Of a stretch of 64,000 nt of DNA, positions 10,531 through 21,330 are shown in pieces (the first letter of the stretch is position 1; each line of letters begins with the position of its first letter). Made by a program: the position numbers and the translations under genes. The notes beneath the pieces were generated by a model, which did no database searches, was not told the origin of the DNA, and was given only the letters and a program-made list of their open reading frames with translations. Source of the DNA: Galeruca laticollis (Eukaryota > Arthropoda > Insecta > Coleoptera > Chrysomelidae); NCBI GenBank assembly GCA_963921935.1, contig OY998185.1, positions 33,014,487 through 33,078,486 of the forward strand. Direction: 5' to 3'.

Positions 10531-12808
10531 TGCATTCGTGATGGAAAAAAGGATCTAATTTTCACCATATTTATTCATAGTAGTGATATATATTATAACA
10601 GATAAGAAATCGTTGAAATATGAATCACATAGGAAAATACAGTAATTGTTAATCAATGTAAATTTATTGTTTATAATTTATCAATACTGTCCAAATCGAG
10701 CTTTATTGACACCAAACAAACCAATATAATAGGATAAAATAAGATCAACCAAGATTTGAAATTTTAACCTAATAGGAGTTACGAAATTTTACCTCGAACA
10801 AGTGAAGTTGAGAGTTACATCCTATAATCATAATGTTGGCATATTATGATGAACTCAACGGTTATTAAGCTTAGCCCTCTATTCGGAAGACATTTTTCAT
10901 AAAATATAATCCATCATTTCAAATAAATATAATCTATAATTTTGAGATTTAGATTCCAATCACAGACTTTTGTAAATATTTTCCAAATGGTTTTATTGTG
11001 GATGAATGAAAGTTTTGCAGCTTTTGTAGAAAGTTTTCAATTATTGTTATTTATAGACGTTTAATTGGTATACCCTGTAAGTATAGCAAGGTTAAATTAT
11101 TATGTTCATAATGTTTTGAGAAGATATTTTTTTATGTTATATGGGAGTTTGAATAGGACTTGATAATGCTTATTTAGAAAAGTGGTTCAATTGTGATGGA
11201 ACTTTTAATGAATTAAGACCACATCAAGAGAATCACTTGATGAATGAAGAGAAAAACTTTGATTAAATTTTATTGGATGGTTCTTTGATTTTAAAATTTA
11301 TTATTTGACATTCGTCAAGTGAGTTAGATGCGTATAATTTATACTCAATTTAAGATGGCATAACTGATCTCCATTGCTTGGTTATTTTTATAAAATTTTA
11401 ATGAGAATATAATCAGTTTGGCAAGATGGAAAAAAAGAGTTTTGTTTAGACGACAGAGGAGAATGGAAGAGTCATTGTGAATTATATTAGAAAAAGCCAA
11501 AAATTTGATTTATCTATCCATTTTAACAATTATTAACTGATATAACTACGTACTGGAAATCAGAACTCATGACAATTTAAATAATTTGACTCCATCATAA
11601 TATTTTGGAAGAAATATAAAGCGGCTGTCATCATGTGTCAAGAGAAGAGAAGAGAAATCAGAATTTTGAATCGAGTTTAAATTATTGTATTCCATTCCAA
11701 TGCATGTGAGCGAATAACGTTGATTTATAAAAACAAATGGTAAGTCTTGCCAATCCAGAATTATCTTTTGAGAACGTTGGTGAATAAATAAATGGAACCC
11801 TGGAAGGAACAGTGATCGGTTAATGCATGTGTTAAAGGTATTGTGACATTTCCCATAAAAACTTTTCAAACCCATTTTTGCTATTTGTAATGCTTACTTA
11901 CAGAGTTATATAATTTTGTAATATAAAATTTATGATAATTTGATTTAATGTAAACACATACTTGTTAGTAATTCTCTTAGATTTTATTATTTTTCTCAAA
12001 AATCCACACTGAAACGGATGACAATAATAATAACCTTGAAAATCTGTGACAGAAATTCAATAAGGCAATTCCATGTGATTAATAATTTTAAATATCCATC
12101 ACACGAAGTCATTTAACTACAATTCTTTCACGAATCGACTCCCTCAGAGCAAGACATACTATAGAGAGCCGGAGCAAGTTAGTTGGTATATTATTTTATT
12201 TTACTTACCTTATACATGGTAAGTTGGCGCCCTAAAAAATTTTCACAAATATAATAACAAGTATTACTAATCTAAATTGAATCTTAAAAAAATCTATACT
12301 CACAATATACCTTAAAAATTGTTACAATACTGTGTCTGAAAGCATTAGAAGCATAACAGGAAGGTGCGAGGGAATACTGCACGATCATGTCAACACAGAG
12401 GCGCTTCAACACTTGTATGATGCACGTTAACGCATACGACTTGAGAGTATAAAACTATCAAACCTGGTTAGTTCTGGAATTTGATGCATTGTAGTCCGCT
12501 ACAAATGTGATTGATATAAAATTAAAATTATTGAAATACCTTCTAAATCTAGATTACTGAATTTGACGCAATAAATCTCAACTACAGTGATAGTTACAAT
12601 TTAGTTGCAGAGAAAACAGAGAAAGTGATTATCCAGTAAGTATAACCGAATTAATCTCTGTTTTCCTTGGGTCGATTTTTGCCAAAGAAATTTCCTAAAA
12701 GAACGTTCAGTGCTGGTCAAAAATAAAGATTCGCCTGCGATATATCGTGAGATTTGAGATGACCACGATTCAAGAAATTTTTCAAGGTATGCAGTATGTG
12801 CAAAATCG
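10531..12808. other. AT-rich region without a recognised gene
   Basis: About 2.3 kb. The one longer frame, 102 codons on the minus strand at 11567-11875, has no motif I recognise and sits in ordinary AT-rich sequence, so I do not call it a gene. No terminal repeats or target duplications were found. Confidence 0.5.
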
Positions 12809-13622
12809 TATATTGTGCAGCAAGTGGGGAAAGTTCATTTTTTCTCACGATAGTGGAAATTTGTGGCACGAGCCAAGGGCGAGTGCCGCAAACACACGAG
12901 TGAGAAAAGTACTTTTCCCACATGTTGCACACTATACTTTTTCTATAACTGCACAAATTTAAAGAATACAAGTAAATCGTTTTGTAGAAAAAGTCTAAGC
13001 ATCGAGGACCAATAACTGAAAACGGCTGGGCATCGAGTATACCCTGCTGAAGTCGACTGGGCATCGAGTATCCCCTACTGGATTGTCCATATAAATGTAT
13101 GTAGTGTGGGCAAAGTGCCGTGAGAAATGATATTTCTCACAGTGTGAGCAATATATGGTTTTGAAATTAAGTAAGCTATGAGAAATACGCTACTTTTCAT
13201 AGCAGTTGTAGACAATAGCTATTTTTCTACAAATGCTATGAAAAGTAGTGTATTTCTCATAGCATACTTAATATAAAAACTATATATTGCTCACACTGTG
13301 AGAAATATTATTTCTCACGGCACTTTGCCCACACTACATACATTTATATGGAGAATCCAGTGGGAGACACTCGATGCCCAGCCAATTTCAGAAACTTATA
13401 CTCGATGCCCAGCCGTTTTTGGTGGGTGGTCCTCGATGCTTATACTTTTTCTACAAAACTATTTACTTGTATTCTTTAAATTTGTGCAGTTTTAGAAAAA
13501 GTATAGTGTGCAACATGTGGAAAAAGTACTTTTCTCACTCGTGTGTTTGCGCCCTTGGCTCGTGCCACAAACTTCCACATTCGTGAGAAAAGTAGAACTT
13601 TTCCCACTTGTTGCACAATATA
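12809..13622. repeat. Large imperfect inverted repeat (about 400-bp arms)
   Basis: The left arm from 12809 (TATTGTGCAGCAAGTGGG) is mirrored at the right end (CCCACTTGTTGCACAATA, to 13622). Matching pieces continue inward: the GAGTGAGAAAAGTAC block, the run containing AAATTTGTGCAG, a CTGGGCATCGAG motif pair, GTGTGGGCAAAGTGCCG, and an inner hairpin around GCTATGAAAAGTAG. The centre is near 13210. No transposase is encoded inside; frames seen here are products of the repeat. It could be a fold-back element or the terminal structure of the Crypton-like element next to it. Confidence 0.85.
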
Positions 13623-14245
13623 CTATTGTATACCAAGGGAGGAAAGTGCTTCTTTTACTCCCGAGGATGAAGTTTACTGCCCTCCGCTACGCGTCGGGCA
13701 GTAATCATTCGAGGGAGGAAAACTTTACACCCATGTTATACATATGATTTTTCCGCCTGCCTCAAATGACAAGACATTTTCAATAATTCATTTTTCTCCA
13801 ACCATCAAAAAATGTTGACATTTTTGTACTATTTTCAGGTGCAAAAGCCAGTAATTCCCTTACCGTACAAAAATTTGCTCGTTGCTTAGCAACACTTTCA
13901 ATCCCAGGATTAAAAACGCTACTTTTATTCCTAGGACTGAAAGTAATTGCATTTGAGCTTTCTAATTTAAATTTGAAAGAAAAACATTGTCTCTTACAAA
14001 CTTATTAAAACAAACTAATTGGGCAACTATATATAGGTATTTATTTGTTATTTGTAGTGATATTAAATGTACAATTGGAACAATTATTGCCAAAATTCAA
14101 AGCACCAGTGAAATTATCACTAATAATTCTCGAACAATTCAAAGATTTTCATTAACGTTAGAACAATCAAAATATTCTCAGTAACTGTTGAAGAAGAATT
14201 CGAGGAAATATCTGAACAGGTACTTGTACCTTCTTTGTCAAGTTG
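13623..14245. other. Spacer with GGGAGGAAA motifs
   Basis: No gene is seen. Two GGGAGGAAA copies (about 13640 and 13715) flank a GC-rich stretch with a small inverted repeat around GCCCTCCGCTACGCGTCGGGC. The same GGGAGGAAA word recurs in the palindrome at 17032-17059, beyond the other side of the Crypton remnant. Confidence 0.5.
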
Positions 14246-15098
14246 CTATATTTTTCTGGCAGTATTCTCTTTGTTGATACGTGATTCTTCAATATATCCT
14301 TCTGCTACCGTACTCGATTTCCAACCTCCATGTCTTTTAAGACAAGTGAGCTCACCGCCACCATCAATAACAAGTGTAGCGAATGTCCAGTATACTCCTT
14401 CCAATTTTCTAACTTCAAAAATTTTGTGAATACCAACAACCATTCTTTGACACTTCCCATTAACATACTTCAAAAATAAACGAAGTTCCTGTATATTTGA
14501 TGGCCGTAGTGCAACAAATTTTCGAAATAAACGCAAATAATTATCGCCTATAATAGTAAACAAACGAGGTTTCTTGTTTTTTGTCTCCAAATTTTCTACG
14601 ACCAGGACCGAGTCCATATCTTCAATGTCATCAATTTACAAATGAACTAGTTCGTCACAACGCATAGCACCTCCAATTCTGAATACTAGAACAACCTTTA
14701 TCATCAAAAATACATTATCAGGTGCCATATCCAGGAACCGATCCACTTCCTCCTTTGTAAAAACCCTAGACTTTTTAGGTATATATCCATCACTTTGCCT
14801 TTTTAACAACGCTCGAAATTTTGTATATTTACTAATACCCACACCATTTTTGAAATCCAGTGTGGATCGCAACATTGAATACTGTGACCAAAGAGTGGAT
14901 GGCTTGACGGTCTTCGTTAAGTTTGAGAAATATAACATAAGAACACTCTCCGCATAGTTTTGCACATTTTTTCTTTACACCAATCCATGAATCGCTGATA
15001 TGCAAGTGGTGGGATTTGGGTGGCAAAATATTTAGATATACTGCTTCGGCACTTTCCAATATATTCGCAGGTATATTTTCATCGTGTTGGTGATTCAT
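14246..15098 (-). pseudogene. Crypton-type tyrosine recombinase
   Basis: A tyrosine recombinase of a Crypton DNA transposon, which would move the element by cutting and rejoining through a covalent Tyr-DNA link. From 15098 the N-terminal part holds a SAM-like core-binding region (PSTLWSQYSMLRSTL). The catalytic domain shows the first Arg in GGAMRCDEL and the C-terminal box LKRHGGWKSSTVAEGYIEES, with His, Trp and the nucleophile Tyr. The expected H-x-x-R motif before it appears lost: the sequence reads VYWTFATLVID where Cryptons usually have a GHxFRRTSATL-like stretch, and the preceding segment looks shortened. There is a frameshift near 14965 and an in-frame TAA at about 14636-14638. It is inactive. 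Confidence 0.85.
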
Positions 15099-15333
15099 TT
15101 TGAAAGCAGTGTAAAAACTACTAGAAAAATTATATGATTAGTACGTCTACTGACGTCTACTTGACAATCAATATTTACCAACAATACCAGATATCCATGA
15201 CTACCGACTTGCTATCGCTGTTATAATTAAGAGGTGTTCAAATTTATTACCAAAAGATTAACGATTTTTGATTAAAACTAAATTTATTTTAATTTTGACC
15301 TGCTTGGAGAAAAAATAGTATATATCATACGGA

Positions 15334-15434
15334 CTAAAAGTGCCTATTTTTACTCGCAATATTTGCATTCGCTCGGCAGCGCTGCGCTCCGCCTCGCAAC
15401 TGCAAATACTTCTCGTAAAAATAATGCACTTTTA
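15334..15434. repeat. GC-centred palindrome
   Basis: The arms TAAAAGTGCCTATTTTTACT (left) and the mirrored AGTAAAA...GCACTTTTA pattern (right) enclose TTTGCATTCGC and GCGCTCCGCCTCGCAACTGC around an AGCGCTGCG-like centre near 15384. The arms are about 45 bp with mismatches. The GC-rich centre stands out in AT-rich surroundings. Confidence 0.75.
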
Positions 15435-15584
15435 ATCCTTATAATATAATATACTATTATGAAAGTAACAAACAAGAATAATAAATACTACTTTTCTTAC
15501 GAATCTTAGCTGGGCATCGAGGGCGGACTTCTAAAATGCTTGGCTAGGCATCGGGGGTGTACGTTTTTATTTGTACTTCAAATA

Positions 15585-16898
15585 CAGTATCCGCCAAAAT
15601 AAACAGTACCGAAAATAAAAATAGAAATTAATTTTTAATTTCTGTAATGTAAGTGTTCAAAATGTTCACCGTTTCGACGCAAACAAGCTTCATATCGATT
15701 TTGTAAGTCAATAAACATATTTATAAAAAGTGGTTGATGTAACTGCCGAGAAATATTTTGTATTCTTTCCCGTAGTTCGGCAATATTCGCCGGCGGATTT
15801 TCCGAGTGAAATATTTTGTCCTTCATTATGCCCCAAATGTATGCGTCAGGTGGCGTCAGATCAGGTGAATGAGAAGGATATTCGAAGTCTGTTCCCCGAG
15901 AAATTATTCTATTATCAAAATGCTGACGGAGTAAGTCTAAGGTGCGCACGGCTGTATGGCTCGTTGCACCATCTTGTTGGAACCATTATGTGCGAAACTG
16001 TAGATTCCGTGAACGGCAAAAGTTATTTAGATCTCTCACAAAGGGTATAATAATTTTCTCTCTATAACGCTCTTGGTTGACAGTAAGTGGATTCTGATTA
16101 TCATCTTCAACGAAATAAGGACCAATCATTCCATAACCAGATACCGCGCACCAAACGGTAACTCGAAGACTGTGGAGTGGTTCCTCTACAATGACATCAG
16201 GACGTTCAAATCTAAGGAATCTGGTTGTTTGACGATTAATATGGCCGCTAAGATGAACGTGACTCTCGTCTGAAAACCATATGTTTTTCAAAAATTCGGG
16301 ATCTTCGTAAATTAAACTCAACATGCGACCACAGTAGATTTCTCTTGCACGTTTGTCCGCAGCATTTAGTCGTTGTCCAACTTGAATATGGTATGGATAA
16401 CCACCAATTGATTCGAACATGCGACGTAAAGACGCTTCACTAATGTTGAGTTTACATGCAGTTCTTACAAGACTTCTTTGAGGTGATTGTACAACTTGGT
16501 TAAAAACACGTCCTTCATTTTCGTTAGTGCATACTGTTTTTCGACGACCTGAAGAACCTTTACGTTGACACAATACACTACCAGTGCGACGAAATTTTTC
16601 AACAACAGCTAACATCACACTTTTACTAGGAGCTGCTTTAATAAATTTTTGTTGATATTTTATTGACACCTGTTCTAAGCTTGGACCATCATTACGACCT
16701 TTTCCGTATGAACTGAAATAATGCTCTACCAAAAACACTTTTCCTTCCGTTGTTAGAACCATTTTTAAATCAAATTTAACTGCAGCGTACTATTAATATA
16801 TCAACTAATGACAATTAAGTCAAATATGACAAATCCATATTACATAAACAACTCCACAGCACTCTCTGTTTCGGTACTGTTTATTTTGGCGGATACCG
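15585..16898 (-). mobile_element. mariner-type (Tc1/mariner superfamily) transposon, nearly intact
   Basis: The terminal inverted repeats are about 30 bp: left CAGTATCCGCCAAAATAAAC, and the right end inverted reads CGGTATCCGCCAAAATAAAC, with one mismatch (position 2) over the 30 bp. TA flanks both ends (15583-15584 and 16899-16900). The element is 1314 bp and filled by one minus-strand transposase gene. It inserted into the palindrome-rich Crypton block, so it is younger than that block. This is the best preserved DNA transposon here. Confidence 0.95.
15635..16762 (-). pseudogene. mariner-type transposase, single nonsense mutation
   Basis: A 375-codon frame from ATG at 16762 to TAA at 15635 is interrupted by only one in-frame TAA at 15986-15988. 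The frame is otherwise open on both sides. The N-terminus matches the DUF4817 helix-turn-helix found in an insect mariner lineage (LVRTACKLNISEASLRRMF). The catalytic triad is visible: Asp in WFSDESHVHLSG, Asp in FQQDGATSHT, Asp in SHSPDLTPPD. I count 36 residues between the second and third Asp, versus 34 in classic mariners. The C-terminal pattern NRYEACLRRNGEHFEHL is typical of the lineage. As it stands translation would stop before the second catalytic Asp, so the copy is probably non-autonomous. Confidence 0.93.
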
Positions 16899-16899
16899 T

Positions 16900-17120
16900 A
16901 CCTTAGGATTTTAACTGTCCCTTCATATCCCTCGAGTCTAACATAGTTTCTAACATGTGAGAGTAAAGTGATCACTTTAGTCTCGGAATTGCAAAAATTA
17001 TTTCATTGATAACGTACGATTACGTCACTTTTACTTTTCCTCCCTAGGGAGGAAAAGTACGACTTTGCTCCCTACTATGAGGCCAGGAAATGTATACTTT
17101 GGATAGAGGTAGGCGGAAAA
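16900..17120. other. Right flank of the Crypton/palindrome block with a perfect 28-bp palindrome
   Basis: 17032-17059 is a perfect 28-bp palindrome centred on CCCTAGGG with arms extending through GGAAAAGTA. It lies among CACTTTTAC and AGTACGACTTTGCTCCC repeats that echo sequence at 13640-13720. GAGGTAGGCGGAAAAA at about 17105 is the inverse of TTTTTCCGCCTGCCTC at 13750. These may be the opposing flanks of one older element. Confidence 0.55.
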
Positions 17121-19640
17121 AGAGTTTCTGCATATTTATTCTATTGGCGATTAAATGTAAAGTAGCTGAGGTCTATTGGTGTTGATAAAAAGGTGGACTT
17201 CAACAGGGAATTTTGAAAACGCATTGCCGCAGACTCGAGAATAATCGCTGATTACTTACGAGTAATTCTGGATAGTAGTTTAAGAACAGAAATTTGTAGT
17301 CGTGAACTTGGATAGTAGAAGGTTTGTCGATTTTTCTCAAATATATATAAAATATAAATGCTCATTGGTTATTGTATATTAGTCTATACAAATTACTCCT
17401 GGATTCATCAATTTTGAATATCTGTGCACACTTGAGTGACATCTTGTTAATCTCAGAATAAGTGACATGACAACTTTTTTCAAGACACCCTATGAACTAG
17501 GTTCAAGTGAAACGGTTATGGAATAAAAATTATTCATACTTGTTCAATACTAACTAAACTTATTGTGCAAAAGAGAAACAGGAATGTAGAGCGTTAATAG
17601 AGAAACATATTTCCCTCCCATTCGATGAATTATTATAACACAATAAAATCATGATATAGGATAATTCCATTAATATTATAAAGTCTGCAGACGAAAGACA
17701 AAGTTTATTGGATGAAAATTCAACAATCATACGATGTATCACGATATGTAAATAAAACTTTTAATAAGCTTCTAAAAAGATTCTCTTTTGGCGCAAAGTA
17801 AACGAGCACCGTGTCGTTGATGAAATTTCAAATGAATTCAATGCTCTATTATGAAACTTGAAGTTTAATTTTTACAACAGAGTAGTCGTGAGATTTTCCT
17901 TTAAAATTAATTATGATAAAGTTTATTCTACTAACGAGAACCTAGTATTTTATTTTATCTGAACAAATATAAATCAACCTTGTTACAAAAGTTCTATGAA
18001 AGTAACTAAAAATTATGAATCCTCATGAATATTAAAAAAAGAGGAATACTGAGTTACTTTTTTAAGGATACTGGAAGTTCCGAATATTACAACGAGACTG
18101 TTACTATACTATATATAACCTGAACTCCTGACATCGTTAACTTATTCGTATCAAGCTCTCTTTTTCGATAAATTCTAGTTTTTTGTCTGTTTTTTGATGG
18201 AAGTAATAGTTGCTATTATTTGTCGTGTATTTTTTCATATGACATACATGTGTTCACGTGACAATGATCAAATTGAGAAAAAGTGATAGAATTTAAATTG
18301 AATTAAGTGGGTTCGATTGGTTCCAAGAATGCACATTATTACAAATAATGACCAGAAACAAAACAATAGAGATCACTCATCAGCTAGAGTGAGAAAGCTT
18401 CCACCATATTTCGACCACTTATGATTACACTCTACCATATGTTTGAAGAAGATGTTACGTCAATTTTGCGTGCTGCACGTTAAGCAGATTTTACACAGGA
18501 AAGCATAGAACATGAAAACGCAATATGCCTATAAAGTCACTATACCTATTACTTAATAACAAGACCATAAAAAAATATTATTTGTTCCTAGCTCTTGCAA
18601 GCTTGGAGATGATAGAACCCCATAAATAATTACCTCTACCCAAGTATTCAGCACATAAATAATTTATTGGGTATTTCATTTTTTAATTAGGTAAATTAAA
18701 GAAATTAGTTTTGCGAAAAAAAGTTTAGAAAATATCCAACGTTCATGAAGCAATCATTGTTTGAAATTATTATAATTGAAATTTCCCACGAAGGTATACT
18801 TATCCTTAAAATCTCTAATCAAAATGGTAGGATAACCTCCATAAACTGCACTGGAAAACACCAGTATATTTTGGCTGCCGATTACTTTTCATCCATTAGT
18901 CAAACCGTAGTTTCAATAGATCCAGATTCATATTATAATGAATAAAAACCCCTGAAGAATGAAAAATGCATTGTGCCAATCTTCCAGTTAAAATCCAAAA
19001 ATACTGACCCCACGCACAGTAAGCCTTATTGCCAGAGACGTTTCACTTGGTTCTCCGTTAACCCCAACCAGTTACACCCGTATACACGTATACAAAATTG
19101 TATAAACCTAAATCAAGACATTTTAAAGAAACATTGGAAATATTTGGCTTAAGCCATCAAACTTATTTATCGAAGAAAACTCTGTACCGTTTGTAGAAGA
19201 ACTAACAATCATTTCGATGAACACAAAACCCACATTCCAATTCTTCGCTCTTAGTAGCTTTATACATGTTTACAGTGATAAGATATTTGTTAAACACAAC
19301 TAGTTCAATTTTTTTTCTTCTATTGATGGTTATTATACCGAATGTCCTAATTAATTAAATGAAAGTGATAGAATGGATTTTTGACTTATTTTAATTTATT
19401 AATGTGATATTATGGAATTATTACGACACTCTTCCCTTTATAAGAGAAACAAAAAAATAATTCTACCTTGATATCCTTAATGTGCGAAGATCCCAATGAT
19501 GTGATAGCATGCAACGACTCTAATTCATAGACGTTAGTACTAATTTTCTACCGGACTTTACATTTTATAAATTTAGGAGCTAATTTGGATGAAAAATAGT
19601 TCGCTTTGTCTGATAGACAATATTTTTTCTTCCACGCAAT
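17121..19640. other. AT-rich region without a recognised gene
   Basis: About 2.5 kb. Only short frames occur (for example 66 codons at 18745-18945 on the plus strand) and none carries a motif I recognise. No terminal repeats were found. Confidence 0.5.
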
Positions 19641-19644
19641 TTAA

Positions 19645-21330
19645 TCAACTGAGGGTAAGAGGCCTATGTCTGAGATTGAACCTGCTTGGCCTCTGTTCGT
19701 AGGCTTTCGCTAAGTGTGATCGGATTTGAGAACAAATATCTATCAACAACTTAACGTGAGTTGCTAGGTGAGAAGTGTCGGTTAGTTCTAAGGAAGAACT
19801 AACTAGAGAATCTTCATAGTTTTTATTCATTTTACCGGAAATTAACGAATTCCTTCCAAAGTTTAAACAAACTTGCGAATAACCAGGAAGTTCATGAATT
19901 GCAGTTCGTAGGGCAATGCCTGATTTAGGTAAATTAACATCCCAGTCTCTCTGGTTTATTGATATGAATGACCGAATCATAGTTTTGAGAGTCCGATTCA
20001 CACTTTCCGTTAGGTTACATTGTGGACTAAAATTTGCATTATAAATAATTTGACAATAATATGAATTCACCAATTGTTTGAATGAGTAACTATTGTATTG
20101 CTGACCGTTGTCGCAAAGAAGAAACTGTGGCACACCATATACAAGGAAGACATCTTCTTCTAAATGCTTAGCAATAGCCCCAGTTGTAGTTGCTTCTAGT
20201 GGAAACCCCAAAGAAAACTTGGTAAATATATCGGAAATAACTAACACATACCTATTTCTTGTTTTTGGGATAATGGGGAACGACCCATCAGATTTGTACA
20301 CATATACTGCCATAGGTAGTCTATTACCCTGGGTTCCATATTACCATGTGATAGTTTTCACTCTGGTTTCTGAGCTTTAACTACATTACAGCTTCTAATG
20401 AATCTAGCAGCATCAACAGACTGCTTGGGCCAATAATAAGAGGAAAAAAGTCTTTTAACGTTTTGTTATACCCTAAATGACCTGCCGTAGCTACATCATG
20501 GTTTTCCAAAAGAACAACATCCCGCAATTTCTTTGGAATCGCCAATTTCCAGTCATACTCACTATCATATTGCTGAATACCCGCATTCACATTCAATATA
20601 ATTTATTATTTTTGACTTTAAACTTTGGATACTTATGAGGATATTCAGATACCATCTCCAACAATTCGGAATACCACTCATCTTTATCACGTTTGTAATG
20701 CGAAAAATTCGCCGAGCTGTCGTGAATTTAACGATTGGCCAACTTGTCGAGGGATAGAATCCAAAGCACGGTATGCGAGAAGTGGGCAGTCCTCCATTTG
20801 CCGTCGAAGTGAGACGTGAGACAACCCGCATACCTATAACGAGCACTGTGAGGGCTTGTAGGTTTTTCTCGTTATACGTTCAGTAATATGAATATAACAA
20901 ATTGCTCGAGAGAGTGCATCAGGTACAGAATGTAAAGTTCCTTTTCGGTGCACAATATCAAAATCGTATCCCTGAAGTCTTAGCATCCATCTAACTAAAC
21001 GGGAATTAGGATGTTTTAAATTAAACAACCAACGCAAGCTACTGTTTGTAATAACAAGAAAATGAACTCCATCGATATAAGGCCGAAACTTTTCAATTCC
21101 AAAAACTACATCCAAACATTCAAGGTCAGTCGTACTATATGTAGTCTCTTGGGGGGTAAGAGCACGACTTGCGTAAGCGATAATTTTCTCCGCCTCCGAA
21201 AATTCCTGCATAAGAACACACCCCAAACATACTTGTAATGCATAGGTTTGAATCGTAAATGGGCGCAAAAAATCCGGACACGCTAATAAAGGAGCCGGTA
21301 TTAAGCATTGTTTGATATTAGGAGAAGCAC
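19645..21330 (-). pseudogene. gypsy-1: Ty3/gypsy RNase H and integrase remnant
   Basis: A minus-strand fragment of a Ty3/gypsy pol. At the right, 20834-21330 is the RNase H domain (LACPDFLRPFTIQT, LTPQETTYSTTDLECLD and the end motif HSVPDALSRA). At 20381-20596 is the H2C2 finger region (GHLGYNKTLKDFFP), partly decayed. At 19645-20313 is an integrase core with Asp in VISDIFTKF, Asp in LCDNGQQY and Glu in NLTESVNRTLK. The three pieces are in different frames. RT and gag are missing: on the right the homology stops near 21330, exactly where a LINE begins. No LTR was recognised on the left. Confidence 0.87.

Noticed and set aside
11567..11875. 102-codon minus-strand frame
   Set aside because: No recognisable motif, AT-rich composition and no supporting context; likely chance.
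13298..13747. Several plus-strand frames of 65-79 codons
   Set aside because: They lie in the arms of the large inverted repeat, have mirror-image partners in the other arm, and no known domain.
16073..16273. Plus-strand frame opposite the mariner transposase
   Set aside because: It is a shadow of the real minus-strand transposase gene.
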